DNA of 64,000 bases, from the NCBI GenBank assembly GCA_026005075.1, contig BPKJ01000004.1:255501-319500 (forward strand), read 5' to 3'. The DNA comes from Lysobacteraceae bacterium (lineage in GTDB: Bacteria; Pseudomonadota; Gammaproteobacteria; Xanthomonadales; Xanthomonadaceae). The stretch's first letter is position 1; every line of letters begins with the position of its first letter. The notes below the pieces were generated by a model. It was not told the origin of the DNA. It ran no database searches and saw only the letters and a program-made list of their open reading frames with translations. The translations under genes were made by a program, and so were the position numbers. Shown here piece by piece: positions 17,408-27,506 of this stretch.

Positions 17408-19704
17408 ATGTCCGATCCTGCCATCGAATCCCGCATCGCCCAGCGCATCGCCCTGGAAATCGACGCCCGGCCGGCACAGGTCGCCGCCGCGGTGGCCCTG
17501 CTGGACGGCGGAGCGACGGTGCCCTTCGTCGCCCGCTACCGCAAGGAGGCGACCGGCGGACTGGACGACACCCAGCTGCGCAAGCTGGAGGAGCGTCTTG
17601 CCTACCTGCGCGAGCTGGAGGCGCGCCGCGCGGCGATCCTGCAGTCGATCGCCGCGCAGGGAAAGCTCGACGCCGGCCTGCGCGCCAGCATCGAGGAGGC
17701 CGACAGCAAGGCCCGGCTCGAGGATCTCTACCTGCCCTACCGGCCCAGGCGCAGGACCCGGGCCCAGATCGCCCGCGAAGCCGGACTCGAACCGCTTGCC
17801 GAGGCCTTGCTCGCCGACCCCGGCCTCGACCCCGAACGGCAGGCCGCCGGCCATGTCGATGCCGCGCGCGGCGTGGCCGACGCGCGGGCCGCCCTCGACG
17901 GAGCGCGCGCCATCCTGCTCGAGCGCTGGTCCGAGGATGCCGACCTGCTCGGCGCGCTGCGCGACTGGCTGGGCCGCTGCGCGGTGGTCCGCACCCGCGT
18001 GGTCGAGGGCAAGCAGGACGAAGGCGCCAAGTACCGGGACTACTTCGACCACGCCGAGCCGTTGGCGAGGATTCCCTCGCACCGGCTGCTCGCGCTGCTC
18101 CGCGCCCGGCGCGAGGAGGTGGTGAGCCTGGAGGTGGAACCGGGCCCCGACCCCGAGGCCGGCCATGCCGAAGCCGAGGCGAGGATCTGCGCCCACGTCG
18201 GCATCGCCGACCGCGGACGGCCGGCCGACCGCTGGCTGCGCGAGGCGGTGCGGCTGTGCTGGAAAGCAAGGCTGCACCCCACCCTTGCGCTCGACCTCGT
18301 CGGCAGCGCACGCGAGCGCGCCGAGGCCGAGGCCATCGAGGTGTTCGCAGCCAACCTCAAGGACCTGCTGCTGGCGGCACCGGCGGGCGCACGCACCGTG
18401 CTGGGTCTGGACCCGGGGCTGCGCACCGGCGTCAAGGTCGCCGTGGTCGATCCGACCGGCAAGGTGCTCGACACCGCCACCGTCCACCCGCACGAGCCGC
18501 GCCGGCAGTGGGATGCCGCGATCGCCTGCCTGCACCAGCTCTGCGCCCGGCACGGGGTCGAGCTGGTCGCCATCGGCAACGGCACGGCCTCGAGGGAGAC
18601 CGAGCGCCTGGTGGACGAACTGATCCGCCGCCACCCCGAGCCGCGGCTGCAGAAGGTGGTGGTGAGCGAGGCCGGGGCCTCGGTCTACTCGGCCTCGGAA
18701 CTCGCCGCCCGCGAGCTCCCGGACCTCGACGTCTCGCTGCGTGGGGCGGTGTCGATCGCCCGCCGCCTGCAGGACCCGCTGGCCGAACTGGTGAAGATCG
18801 AGCCCAAGGCCATCGGGGTCGGGCAGTACCAGCACGACGTCAACCCCTTCGCCCTCGCCCGCGCGCTCGACGCCAAGGTCGAGGACTGCGTGAATGCGGT
18901 CGGGGTCGAGCTGAACACCGCCTCGGCCGCGCTGCTCGCCCGGGTTTCGGGGCTCAGCCCGCTGCTGGCCGAGAACATCGTCCGCCATCGCGACACCCAC
19001 GGCCCGTTCCGTTCGCGGCGCGCACTGCTCGACGTGCCGCGCCTCGGCGAGAAGACCTTCGAGCAATGCGCCGGCTTCCTGCGCATCCGTGACGGCGAGG
19101 AGCCGCTCGACGCCTCCGCCGTCCACCCCGAGGCCTATCCCGTGGTCGAGCGGATCGCCCGCGCCTGCGGCCGGCCGGTGCGCTCGCTGATCGGCGACAC
19201 CGCGCGGACTCCGCGAGATCCGCGCCGAGGACTTCACCGACGCCCGCTTCGGCCTGCCTACCGTGCGCGACATCCTGCGCGAGCTGGAGAAGCCGGGCCG
19301 CGACCCCCGCCCGGCGTTTCGCACCGCGCGCTTCGCCGAGGGCATCGAGACGCTCGCCGACCTGCGCCCGGGCATGGTGCTGGAGGGCGTGGTCACCAAC
19401 GTCGCCGCGTTCGGCGCCTTCGTCGACATCGGCGTGCACCAGGACGGGCTGATCCACGTCTCTGCCCTGGCCGACCGCTTCGTCCGCGACCCCCGCGAGG
19501 TGGTGCGGGTCGGCGACCTCGTCACCGTCCGCGTCCTCGAGGTCGATCTCGAACGACGCCGCATCGCGCTGAGCCGCCGCCTCGACGACGGTCCCGCCGC
19601 CGAAGCCTCCCGCAGCCGGAACGGGCCGCGCGGCAAGCCGCGCCCGGCCCGCCGCCCCCGGATCGACCCTGGCAGCGGCCTTCGCGCGGGCCCGCCGCGG
19701 CTGA
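17408..19704 (+). CDS. tex: Tex family S1 RNA-binding transcription accessory protein (two apparent frameshifts)
   Basis: Start ATG 17408. Tex N-terminal domain with [17 protein letters not shown] (about residue 38), YqgF/RNase-H-like core [16 protein letters not shown] (about 331), helix-hairpin-helix region [16 protein letters not shown], and a C-terminal S1 domain ([20 protein letters not shown]). The expected sequence is split over three frames. It shifts at GG 19206-19207 (T-A-R then [15 protein letters not shown]) and again at the CCCCC run 19655-19659, after which the typical Tex end [14 protein letters not shown] reaches TGA 19702-19704. One surplus base at each site restores about 764 residues, the usual Tex length. 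Both are probably sequencing errors. Binds nucleic acid; a role in transcription or RNA metabolism is known for the family. Confidence 0.88.
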
Positions 19705-19773
19705 TTCCCCACCGCCGCTTGGCGGCCCCCGCCCGAGCCGGCATCCTTGCCAGGCCGCTCCAGGAAGGCCCCC

Positions 19774-21444
19774 ATGGACAGCACCCGCAACATCGCCGTG
19801 GCCCTGAGCGAAATGGCCCGCCAACAGCCCGAGACGGTGGCCATCCGCTGCCCCAGCGGCCGCGATGCGCAGGGTCGGCGGCGCTGGGACCGCTGCCTGA
19901 CCTACGCCGAGCTCGACCGGCGCAGCGACGCGATCGCACGCGGCCTGCTCGCCTGCGGCTTCGCACGCGGCGAGCGCTGCGCGCTGATGGTCCGCCCCGG
20001 CCCGGAGCTCTTTGCGCTGATGTTCGCGCTGTTCAAGGCCGGCATCGTGCCGGTGCTGATCGACCCGGGCATCGGTCGGCGCGCCCTCGGGCAGTGCCTT
20101 GCCGAGGCTGCACCGAGCGGCTTCATCGGCATTCCGCTCGCCCACGCCGCCCGCCTTCTGCTGGGCTGGGCGCGGGCATCGGTACGGCGCACGGTGACGG
20201 TGGGACGGATCGCCCCCTGGGGCGGACTTCGGCTCGATCAGGTCGAGGCCATGGGCCGCGAGCGGCGCGACCCCCTGTGCATCGGGGACGCCGACGACCT
20301 GGCGGCCATCCTGTTCACCTCCGGCTCGACCGGCCCGCCCAAGGGCGTGTGCTACCGCCACCGCCATTTCCGGGCCCAGGTGGACATGCTGCGTGAGGCC
20401 TTCGGCATCGAACCCGGCGGTGTTGACCTGCCCACCTTCCCGCCCTTCGCCCTGTTCGACCCCGCACTGGGCCTGACCTCGGTGATCCCGGACATGGACC
20501 CGACGCGGCCGGCCAAGGCCGACCCTGCGGGTCTGGTCGAGGCGATCGAGCGGCACGGGATCGTGCAGATGTTCGGCTCGCCCGCCCTGCTCGACGTGCT
20601 CGGCCGCCACGGCGTGGCCCATGGCGTCAAGCTCTCCAGCCTGCGCCGGGTGACCTCGGCGGGCGCGCCGGTGCGCTTCGACATCGTCGCGCGGATGCAG
20701 CGCATCCTGCCGCCCGAGGCGCGGATCTGGACGCCCTACGGCGCCACCGAGTGCCTGCCGGTGGCGGTGATCGAGGGCCGTGAACTGGCGGAGACGCGGA
20801 TCGCCACCGAGGCCGGGGCCGGCACCTGTGTCGGGCGGCCGCTTGCCCGGAACCTCGTGCGTCTGATCGCCATCACCGATGCCCCGATCGCCGACTGGAG
20901 CGAGACCCGCCCGGTCGCGCCCGGCGAAGTGGGCGAGATCACGGTCACCGGCCCGAGCACGACCGACCGCTATCACAACCGCCCCGATGCCGACGCCGCG
21001 GCCAAGATCCGCGAGCGCCTGCCGGACGGGACGGTTCGCATCGTGCACCGGATGGGCGACCTCGGCTGGCTCGACGACCACGGCCGGCTGTGGTTCTGCG
21101 GTCGCAAGGCGCAGCGGGTGGAGACCGCGGAGGGCACGCTCCACACCGAACAGGTCGAGCCGGTGTTCAACCGCCACCCTGCGGTGCGGCGCTGCGCGCT
21201 GGTCGGCGTCGGCACCCGACCCAACCAGCGCCCGGTGCTGGTCGTGGAACCGGAAGGCCGGCCTGGGCGGCGCGAGCGGGCCCGACTGACCGCAGCCCTG
21301 TTCGAACTCGGTCGCCAGCACGCCCATACCCGGCGGATCCGCGACATCCTGTTTCACCCCGCGCTTCCGGTCGACATCCGTCACAACGCCAAGATCGACC
21401 GCGAGCACCTGGCCGCGTGGGCGGCGCGAAGGCTGCGCCGATGA
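19774..21444 (+). CDS. oleC: OleC, olefin beta-lactone synthetase (acyl-CoA-synthetase superfamily)
   Basis: A 556-residue adenylate-forming enzyme. P-loop [19 protein letters not shown] at about residues 178-196, YGATE at about 321, and the OleC-characteristic segment [19 protein letters not shown]. OleC converts the 2-alkyl-3-hydroxyacid made by OleA and OleD into a beta-lactone, which OleB decarboxylates to a long-chain cis-olefin. Start ATG 19774 has an AGGAAGG SD. The stop overlaps the next gene as ATGA (21441-21444). oleA and oleB are not in the window. Recognition rests on the conserved segment and the oleD neighbour. Confidence 0.92.
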   Translation: MDSTRNIAVALSEMARQQPETVAIRCPSGRDAQGRRRWDRCLTYAELDRRSDAIARGLLACGFARGERCALMVRPGPELFALMFALFKAGIVPVLIDPGIGRRALGQCLAEAAPSGFIGIPLAHAARLLLGWARASVRRTVTVGRIAPWGGLRLDQVEAMGRERRDPLCIGDADDLAAILFTSGSTGPPKGVCYRHRHFRAQVDMLREAFGIEPGGVDLPTFPPFALFDPALGLTSVIPDMDPTRPAKADPAGLVEAIERHGIVQMFGSPALLDVLGRHGVAHGVKLSSLRRVTSAGAPVRFDIVARMQRILPPEARIWTPYGATECLPVAVIEGRELAETRIATEAGAGTCVGRPLARNLVRLIAITDAPIADWSETRPVAPGEVGEITVTGPSTTDRYHNRPDADAAAKIRERLPDGTVRIVHRMGDLGWLDDHGRLWFCGRKAQRVETAEGTLHTEQVEPVFNRHPAVRRCALVGVGTRPNQRPVLVVEPEGRPGRRERARLTAALFELGRQHAHTRRIRDILFHPALPVDIRHNAKIDREHLAAWAARRLRR

Positions 21445-21893
21445 GCGCGATCGCCGCGCACCTCGAAGCGCTCTTCCGGAGCGCCTGCTACCGCATCCGG
21501 CTGGACGAGGACTGGCACGAGACCTTCGTCGGGCAGCGTTCCTCGCCCGTCGCGGCCTGGCTGGCCCGGCACGGCTTCGATCGCGCCAGCCTGATCAGCG
21601 CCCGCAACCCGCAAGGCCGCCCGCTCGGCGAGGAGGACAACCGCCGCCGCGAACGGGCCCTGCGGCAGCGCCTCGAGGCGCTCGGACTGCAGACCCTCGC
21701 CGCCGAGGGTGCGGCCCCGGACCGCCGTTTCGTCGAACCCAGCCTGTGGGTTCCGGGCCTCGGCGGCGAGGCCTGCCGCCTGCTGATGAGGGACTTCGAC
21801 CAGCTGGCCTGGGTTGAGTACGATGCCCTGGGTCTGGCGCGCCTGTGCTGGACCCATGAGACGGAGGAGCAGCAGCCATGCGGGCAGCAGTGA
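21441..21893 (+). CDS. DUF3293 family protein between oleC and oleD
   Basis: A 150-residue soluble protein. The segment GFDRASLISARNPQGRPLGEEDN followed later by EPSLWVPGLGGE and an acidic/aromatic C-terminus fits DUF3293, a family without assigned function. It starts inside the oleC stop (ATGA) and its end overlaps the oleD start by 16 bases, so it is translated from the same mRNA. The tight packing suggests that it is co-expressed with the olefin enzymes, but a direct role is not shown. Confidence 0.75.
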   Translation: MSAIAAHLEALFRSACYRIRLDEDWHETFVGQRSSPVAAWLARHGFDRASLISARNPQGRPLGEEDNRRRERALRQRLEALGLQTLAAEGAAPDRRFVEPSLWVPGLGGEACRLLMRDFDQLAWVEYDALGLARLCWTHETEEQQPCGQQ

Positions 21894-22879
21894 CGGGAGG
21901 CGGCGGCTTTCTCGGCCAGGCCCTGTGCCAGGCCCTGGTCGAGCGCGGCCACACGGTGCGCAGCCTCGCACGCGGCACCTACCGGCCGCTGGCCGCGCTC
22001 GGCGTCGAGCAGGTCCAGGTCGACATCAGCGACTTCACCGGCCTCGCCGAGGCGCTGCGCGAGGTCGACGTGGTCTTCCACGTCGCCGCCAAGGCCGGCA
22101 TCTGGGGGGACTTCCGCGACTACTTCGACACCAACGTCCGCGGTACCCGCAACGTGATCGCGGCATGCCGGCTGAACCGGGTGCGCACCCTGATCCACAC
22201 CTCCACCCCCAGCGTCGCCCACCGCGGAACGATCGCCGTCGAAGGCCTGTCGGCCGAGCAGGCGCCGCTGGCGACCCGCTTCAAGGCGATCTACCCCGCC
22301 ACCAAGTGCGTGGCCGAGCAGGCCGTGCTGGAGGCGAACGGCCCGGAGCTCGCCACCGTCGCCCTGCGTCCGCGCCTGATCTGGGGACCGGGCGACAACC
22401 ATCTTCTGCCACGTCTGGTCGAGCGCGCGCGCAGCGGCCGGCTGCGCCTGATCGGCGACGGCAGCGCGCGCATCGATACCACCTACATCGACAATGCCGT
22501 GGCGGCCCACCTCGCTGCCTTCGACGCCCTGCACGAACGCCCCGGTGCCCGCTGCGCGGGCAAGGCCTACTTCATCTCCAACGGTGAACCCAAGCCGGTC
22601 GCCGATGTCATCAACAGCCTGCTGCGCGCCGCCGGCGCGCCGATGGCCGACCGGCTGATGCCCTTCCGCCTCGCATGGTGGATGGGCGCCGTCTGCGAGC
22701 GCGCGTGGCGCTGGCTGCCCCTGTCCGGCGAACCGCCGATGACCCGGTTCCTCGCCGAGCAGCTCTCGACCCCGCACTGGTACGACATCGGCCCGGCCCG
22801 CGCCGACCTCGGCTACCAGCCTAAGGTCAGCTTCCTCGAAGGCCTCAAGCGCCTCGGTGAGAGCCTGCGCCAGGGCTGA
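21878..22879 (+). CDS. oleD: OleD, NAD(P)H-dependent 2-alkyl-3-oxoacid reductase
   Basis: A 333-residue extended short-chain dehydrogenase. Nucleotide-binding loop VTGGGGFLGQAL at residues 5-16, TSTPSVAH with the active-site Ser region (about 109-115), and the catalytic Y139-P-A-T-K143 pair. The sequence AKAGIWGDFRDYFDTNVRGT matches OleD of the Xanthomonas/Stenotrophomonas pathway. It reduces the 2-alkyl-3-ketoacid made by OleA to the 3-hydroxy acid that OleC uses. It overlaps the DUF3293 gene. GGAGGAG about 9 bases upstream is a good SD inside that gene. Confidence 0.92.
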   Translation: MRAAVTGGGGFLGQALCQALVERGHTVRSLARGTYRPLAALGVEQVQVDISDFTGLAEALREVDVVFHVAAKAGIWGDFRDYFDTNVRGTRNVIAACRLNRVRTLIHTSTPSVAHRGTIAVEGLSAEQAPLATRFKAIYPATKCVAEQAVLEANGPELATVALRPRLIWGPGDNHLLPRLVERARSGRLRLIGDGSARIDTTYIDNAVAAHLAAFDALHERPGARCAGKAYFISNGEPKPVADVINSLLRAAGAPMADRLMPFRLAWWMGAVCERAWRWLPLSGEPPMTRFLAEQLSTPHWYDIGPARADLGYQPKVSFLEGLKRLGESLRQG

Positions 22880-22934
22880 GCGCGGGATCGGTCCGAGGGG
22901 CTTCGCAACTCCAGCAGCCCAATGCAGCCGGGAG

Positions 22935-22971
22935 TCCACCTCGATGCCTGCGCTCCGCGCAACGAGGTGGA
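22935..22971. other. Hairpin in the oleD downstream interval
   Basis: TCCACCTCG (22935-22943) pairs with CGAGGTGGA (22963-22971), a 9-bp perfect stem with a 19-base loop, 55 bases after oleD and 59 bases before the next ATG. A second weaker pair ACTCC/GGAGT (22908-22935) abuts it. No T-tract. Could end the ole mRNA or shape the leader of the next gene. Confidence 0.4.
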
Positions 22972-23030
22972 ACGCCGTGCCGAGATCGGCTAGCCTGCCC
23001 GGCGCGCAACCAACAAAAGGGAGGACGATC

Positions 23031-23534
23031 ATGCGCATGAAACCGCTTGCGACCGCCGCGCTTGCGATGCTGTTCGCCGCCTCGGCGTCGATGGCAAGGG
23101 AGGATCACCCCTACAACCGGTTCGAGCCGGCCAGCTTCGACGAGCAACGTGAGGCCATCCTCGATGCGCTGCGCGACGACCGCTATCGCGAGATCGGCGA
23201 GGACGCACGCAGGCAGGTTCTGGAGGCCCTCGACCGGATCGGGCAGCGGCTGGAGAAGGTCGATTCGGTGGATGAGCTGGACAAGGACAGCAAGGTTGCG
23301 CTCTTCAACGATCAGGAGCTGATCAACGCGCTGCTGACCCAGGCCGCCGAGGACAGCCGCCTGATCTGCCGGCGCGAGCAGAAGGTCGGCAGCCACCGCC
23401 GCACCACCCACTGTCTGACCGTGGCCGAGCGCCGCCGCCAGATGGAAAACAGCCAGGAGGATCTGCGCAGGATCCAGGGCAGCGGCATCATGCCGCGCGA
23501 GGATGCCCGCATCGGCGGCCGCCCAGGAGGCTGA
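23031..23534 (+). CDS. Small exported protein of unknown function
   Basis: A 167-residue protein beginning MRMKPLATAALAMLFAASASMA, a clear signal peptide with cleavage after residue 22. The mature part is charged and helical (FDEQREAILDALRDDRYREI, ARRQVLEALDRI), with two cysteines in the second half (LICRREQ and THCLTV) that could form a disulfide. No known domain recognised. SD GGGAGG lies 5 bases before the ATG, which decides the start against the open upstream frame. Periplasmic localisation is inferred. Confidence 0.75.
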   Translation: MRMKPLATAALAMLFAASASMAREDHPYNRFEPASFDEQREAILDALRDDRYREIGEDARRQVLEALDRIGQRLEKVDSVDELDKDSKVALFNDQELINALLTQAAEDSRLICRREQKVGSHRRTTHCLTVAERRRQMENSQEDLRRIQGSGIMPREDARIGGRPGG

Positions 23535-23607
23535 TTCACGGCGCACACCCGTGTCCCCGGGACGGCCGCATCGTCCCGGGGCGCGTGCAGCAAGCCTTGC
23601 GGCGGCC

Positions 23608-23613
23608 GATAAT
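23608..23613 (+). promoter_or_regulatory. -10 element GATAAT of a probable leaderless queF promoter
   Basis: GATAAT ends exactly six bases before the queF ATG (23620); no SD lies between. No good -35 is visible. Confidence 0.5.
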
Positions 23614-23619
23614 GGTGGG

Positions 23620-24441
23620 ATGACCGCGTCCACGCCCGCCGACTGCGAACTCGGCCGTCCCAGCACCTACCCCGAGCGCCACGACCCCTCGCGCCTGTTC
23701 CCGATCCCGCGCGCCAAGGCGCGTGCCGACCTGCCGCTGGCGGGCGTGCCGCTGCACGGCGTCGACCTCTGGAACGCGTGGGAGCTCTCGTGGCTGGACC
23801 CACGGGGCGTACCGCGGGTCGGCATCGCAGAGATCCGGGTTCCGGCCGATTCGCCGCGGCTGATCGAGTCGAAGTCGCTCAAGCTCTACCTCAATGGCTT
23901 CAACCAGGAGCCGCTGCCCGATGCCGAGGCGGCGGCCGATCGCATCGCCACCGATCTCTCGCGCGCCGCAGGCGCGGCGGTCCTGGTGCGCATCCGGCCG
24001 CTCGAGCAGGCCCCGGGCGTGGGCGAGCTGGAGGGCGATTGCATCGATGCGGTGGAGACGGTCCTCGACCACTACGGCCCGCCGCAGGCCAGCGCCTTGC
24101 GCATCCTCCCGGAACCGGCCGAGGAGACCCTGGTCTCGCACCTGTTCAAGTCCAACTGCCCGGTGACCGGGCAGCCCGACTGGGCCAGCGTGCAGATCCG
24201 CTACCGCGGCCCCCGGCTCGACCGCGCCTCCCTGCTCCGCTATCTGGTCGGGTTCCGGCGCCACACCGGCTTTCACGAGCACTGCGTGGAGCGGATCTTT
24301 GCCGACCTCTGGCACACCGTGCAGCCCGAGCGGCTGTCGGTCTACGCCCGCTTCACGCGGCGCGGCGGCATCGACATCAACCCCTTCCGCAGCAGCGTGC
24401 CGGGCGAGGCGCCGGCCAATCCGCGCCTTGCCCGGCAGTAG
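23620..24441 (+). CDS. queF: NADPH-dependent 7-cyano-7-deazaguanine reductase QueF (long form)
   Basis: A 273-residue enzyme that reduces preQ0 to preQ1 in queuosine biosynthesis, of the E. coli-like two-domain length. Visible: the NADPH-binding motif ESKSLKLYLNGFNQ (about residues 83-97), the catalytic Cys in SNCPVTGQPDWAS (about 180) with the nearby Asp, RHTGFHEHCVERIF, and the C-terminal GGIDINPFRS. The neighbour on the right is convergent (6-base gap to an lpxL-like gene). Probably monocistronic and leaderless. Confidence 0.95.
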   Translation: MTASTPADCELGRPSTYPERHDPSRLFPIPRAKARADLPLAGVPLHGVDLWNAWELSWLDPRGVPRVGIAEIRVPADSPRLIESKSLKLYLNGFNQEPLPDAEAAADRIATDLSRAAGAAVLVRIRPLEQAPGVGELEGDCIDAVETVLDHYGPPQASALRILPEPAEETLVSHLFKSNCPVTGQPDWASVQIRYRGPRLDRASLLRYLVGFRRHTGFHEHCVERIFADLWHTVQPERLSVYARFTRRGGIDINPFRSSVPGEAPANPRLARQ

Positions 24442-24447
24442 CGGGCG

Positions 24448-25356
24448 CTAGCGGTAGAGGGCCTGCGCGCCGGGAGGCCGGCGCTTGAAACGCTTGTGCA
24501 GCCACAGGTACTGCGCAGGCGCCTCGCGGACCATCGCCTCGATGGCCGCGTTCACGCGGGCGGTGTCGGCCTGCGCGTCGTCGGTGGGGAACGGCTCCAG
24601 CGGCGGCGCGAGGCGAATCAGGTAGCGATCTCCTTCGCGGCGATGGAAGAAGGGCACCACGGCCGCGCCGGTGAGCCTGGCCAGCTGGTGGGTGGCGGTG
24701 ATGCTGGCCGCGGGCAGCCCGAAGAACGGCGCGAACACGCTGTCCTTGCCGCGCATGTCCTGATCCGGCGCGTACCAGAGCACGCCACCCTGGCGCAGAT
24801 GGCGCACCGCCGCGCGCAGCTCGTCGCGGGTGAACATGGCGGTGGCGTAGCGCAAGCGCCCCTTGCGCACCGCCCACTCCATCGGCGCGGTGGCGTGCGG
24901 CCGGTACATGCCGGCAACCGGCAGCCGATCGCACAGCAGCCGGCCGCAGATCTCGAGCGTCGTGAAGTGGCCGGATACCAGCAGCACGCCGCGCCCACGG
25001 GCGAGCAGCTCGAGCACCGGCCCAAGGCCCTCGATCCGGGTCCGGCCGCGCATCGGTCCGACCCCGCCCCACCAGGCCCGCAGGAACTCGAACAGGCCGA
25101 TGCCCAGCTCGCGGAAGTGCTGCGCGAGCAGACCTGCGCGCGCGGCCTCGCCGAGTTCCGGAAAGCACAGCTCGAGGTTCCGCGCTGCCACCCTGCGCCG
25201 ACCCGGCAGCAGCCATGGCAGCAGCAGGCCCAGCACGACGCCGAGGCGGCGCTGGAGCGGCCAGGGCAGGTGCGCGAGCAGCCAGCCCGCACCCACTCCC
25301 AGCCAGACCGGCAGGTGACGGGGATGCAGCGGGGGACGGTCGGGCGCGGCGGGCAT
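24448..25356 (-). CDS. Lipid A biosynthesis acyltransferase, LpxL/HtrB-like
   Basis: A 302-residue inner-membrane acyltransferase that adds a secondary acyl chain to Kdo2-lipid IVA. An N-terminal hydrophobic anchor (about 16-50), then the HX4E catalytic motif H130-F-T-T-L-E135 in LLVSGHFTTLE, the substrate segment YRPHATAPMEWAV, and the PDQDMRGKDSVFAPFFG block characteristic of the family. ATG 25356 is chosen because the extra upstream codons (open to 25425) run into the divergent promoter and are not family-like. Divergent from waaA, the enzyme that makes its substrate. Confidence 0.92.
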   Translation of the reverse strand: MPAAPDRPPLHPRHLPVWLGVGAGWLLAHLPWPLQRRLGVVLGLLLPWLLPGRRRVAARNLELCFPELGEAARAGLLAQHFRELGIGLFEFLRAWWGGVGPMRGRTRIEGLGPVLELLARGRGVLLVSGHFTTLEICGRLLCDRLPVAGMYRPHATAPMEWAVRKGRLRYATAMFTRDELRAAVRHLRQGGVLWYAPDQDMRGKDSVFAPFFGLPAASITATHQLARLTGAAVVPFFHRREGDRYLIRLAPPLEPFPTDDAQADTARVNAAIEAMVREAPAQYLWLHKRFKRRPPGAQALYR

Positions 25357-25380
25357 CGGCAGAGCGGACGCGGGCCGGCC

Positions 25381-25409
25381 AGTGTAGTCAAGCCGGCGTG
25401 CGATGTCGC
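25381..25409 (-). promoter_or_regulatory. Putative promoter of the lpxL-like gene
   Basis: On the minus strand GCGACA (25409-25404), a 17-base spacer, and TACACT (25386-25381), followed 24 bases later by the ATG at 25356. It lies in the 94-base divergent region with waaA. Confidence 0.5.
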
Positions 25410-25450
25410 CACGGCGGTCGCGCACGGGTCCGATCCAGTATCCTTCCGCG

Positions 25451-26746
25451 ATGCCGCCGCTGCCCCTGCGCCACCGCCTGATGCGGGCGCTCTACACCCT
25501 CACCATGTATCTGGTCACGCCGGTGATCCTCTACCGCCTGGCCGCGCGAGGGCTGCGCCTGCGCGGCTACTTCCGGCGCTGGCTGGAGCGTTTCGGGCAT
25601 TTCAACGGGCCGGAGCAGCCGGGGGCGGTCTGGGTGCACGCGGTCTCGGTGGGCGAGGTCAATGCCGCGGCGCCGCTGGTCGATGCACTGCGAAAACGCT
25701 ACGCCCAGCGTCGCATGGTGGTGACGACGGTCACCCCGACCGGATCGGACCGCGTCCGCCAGCTCTGGGGCGAGCAGGTCTTCCACGTCTACCTGCCCTA
25801 CGACCTGCCGGCAGCGGTGCGGCGCTTTCTCGATCGCATCCGCCCGGCCATCGCGGTGATCATGGAAACCGAGATCTGGCCCAATCTCTACTTCGAGTGC
25901 GACCGGCGCGGAATTCCGATCGTGCTGGCCAACGCGCGGCTGTCGGAGAAGTCGCTGCGCGGCTACGGGCCGGCCCGACCCCTGGCCAGCGCTGCCGCGC
26001 AGCGGATCCATGTGGTCGCCGCCCAGTCGAGGGCCGATGCCGAGCGCTTCCTCGAGCTCGGCGTGGACCCCTCCAGGGTCGAGGTGGTCGGCAACCTCAA
26101 GTTCGACCAGCGCCTTCCGGAGGGCATCCGCGACGAGGCCGCGCGAAGACGCGAGGCCTGGGGCGCGCAACGGCCGGTGTGGATCGCGGCGAGCACGCAT
26201 GAAGGCGAGGAGTGGCCCGTGATCGAGGCCCATGCCCGCATCCTCCGCCGCTTCCCGGATGCCCTCCTGCTGGTCGCGCCGCGGCATCCGGAGCGCTTCA
26301 GGCCGATGACCCAGCTCTGCCGCGGCCATGGCTTTGCCACCGCCACCCGCAGCGAGGAGAGGCTGCCAGGCAGGTCCACCCAATGCTTCGTGATCGACTC
26401 GCTGGGCGAGCTGGTGTCCTTCCTCGCCTGCGCCGATGTCGCCTTCGTCGGGGGCAGCCTCGATCCGATCGGCGGTCACAACGTGCTCGAACCTGCCGCG
26501 CTGGGTGTGCCGGTACTGGTCGGCCCCCATACCTTCAACTTCACCGAGGCCACCGACCTCCTGCTCGACCGCAAGGCGGCGCTCCGCATCCACGATACCC
26601 AGTCGCTCGCGCAGGCGGTCCAGCAGCTGCTGGCCAATGCCGAACGGCGCGCCGAGATGGGCCACAACGCCGCTGCGGCCGTGGCCAGCGAGCGGGGGGC
26701 GCTGGAGAGGACGCTGCGGCGGATCGAAGCCCTGCTCGACCCTTGA
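25451..26746 (+). CDS. waaA: 3-deoxy-D-manno-octulosonic acid transferase (Kdo transferase)
   Basis: A 431-residue inner-membrane GT-B glycosyltransferase that attaches Kdo to lipid IVA. Membrane anchor at the N-terminus (YLVTPVILYRL), VHAVSVGEVNAAAPL with the catalytic-base Glu (about residue 71), METEIWPNL (about 137), ANARLSEKS, the nucleotide-sugar region VVGNLKFDQ, and GGSLDPIGGHNVLEPA (about 337). Length and motifs are complete. Start ATG 25451 gives the usual short N-terminus. Adjacent divergent lpxL-like gene means that two consecutive lipid A steps share one regulatory gap. Confidence 0.96.
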   Translation: MPPLPLRHRLMRALYTLTMYLVTPVILYRLAARGLRLRGYFRRWLERFGHFNGPEQPGAVWVHAVSVGEVNAAAPLVDALRKRYAQRRMVVTTVTPTGSDRVRQLWGEQVFHVYLPYDLPAAVRRFLDRIRPAIAVIMETEIWPNLYFECDRRGIPIVLANARLSEKSLRGYGPARPLASAAAQRIHVVAAQSRADAERFLELGVDPSRVEVVGNLKFDQRLPEGIRDEAARRREAWGAQRPVWIAASTHEGEEWPVIEAHARILRRFPDALLLVAPRHPERFRPMTQLCRGHGFATATRSEERLPGRSTQCFVIDSLGELVSFLACADVAFVGGSLDPIGGHNVLEPAALGVPVLVGPHTFNFTEATDLLLDRKAALRIHDTQSLAQAVQQLLANAERRAEMGHNAAAAVASERGALERTLRRIEALLDP

Positions 26747-26759
26747 GGAGGACGCCGGA

Positions 26760-27435
26760 TCAGCCCACCACCGTCTGCTGCTGCAGGCAGGACAGCGTGT
26801 AGGCCTGCAGCAGCGCGCGGTCGGCGCGCGCAACCCCCGCGAAGGCCACGCCCACCCGCGCCTTGTCCGGGTTTACGCCACGCCCGCTGTGGCAGATCCT
26901 GCCCTTGAGTTCCAAGCGGATGCTCGACGCCGTCGAAGGGCAGCAGCAGGCCGATCTGCACCTCGTCCCCGTGCCTGCCAGCCGGACCCTCGAACTCCAG
27001 CATCGCCCCGGCATGGCTGAGATCGAGGACCTGCGCATCGACCGTCGCACCGTTCTGGCTGCGGACACGGGCCGCCAGCGCGGTCGCCACCCGCAGTGCG
27101 CTGCGCACCTGACGCGCCTCGATCCGCGAAGGCCAGGCGAGGAGGACGTAGGCGAAGGGCACGCTGAAGCTGCCCAGCACGCGCGTGGGGAAGCGGAAGT
27201 CGTACTGCCCGGTGAAGCCGCGGATTTCCAGCGCCGCACCGTCCCGCCATTCCGCGCCGGCCTCGCCCTCGTGCAACGGCACCACCATCAGGCCCTTGCC
27301 CTCGATGGCCGCGCAGAAACGGGCCTCGGTCGGCATCCCGGTGCCGTCGCCCGCTGCGGCCTGCACGAACATGCCCGGGCGCAAGCCGAGCTCGCGCAAG
27401 CTCAAGCTCCGGGAAACAGGCGGTTCTGCGCTCAT
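26760..27435 (-). CDS. YcgR-like flagellar brake protein with PilZ domain (apparent frameshift)
   Basis: Starts at ATG 27435 (MSAEPPVSRSLSLRELGL). The N-terminal YcgR-type domain (GMFVQAAAGDG..., FTGQYDFRFPTRVLGSF) is followed by the PilZ domain with the D-L-S-H-A-G box (AQVLDLSHAGAMLEF). The family binds c-di-GMP and slows flagellar rotation. After VQIGLLLPFDGVEHPL the protein continues in another frame as LELKGRICHSGRGVNPDKARVGVAF to the stop at 26760. One surplus base in the AA pair at 26914-26915 explains it. The classical RxxxR motif before the D-x-S-x-x-G box is only partly matched (RVRSQ). Convergent with waaA. Confidence 0.8.
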
Positions 27436-27506
27436 GGTCTGGCTCCTGCACGGATCGCGACACCAAGGCCCAAAGATACGCCACCGCCGCGGGCGGGCAA
27501 GCTCTC

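Noticed and set aside
17276-19966. Minus-strand frame across tex
   Set aside because: Shadow of tex; the sense frames show Tex, HhH and S1 motifs.
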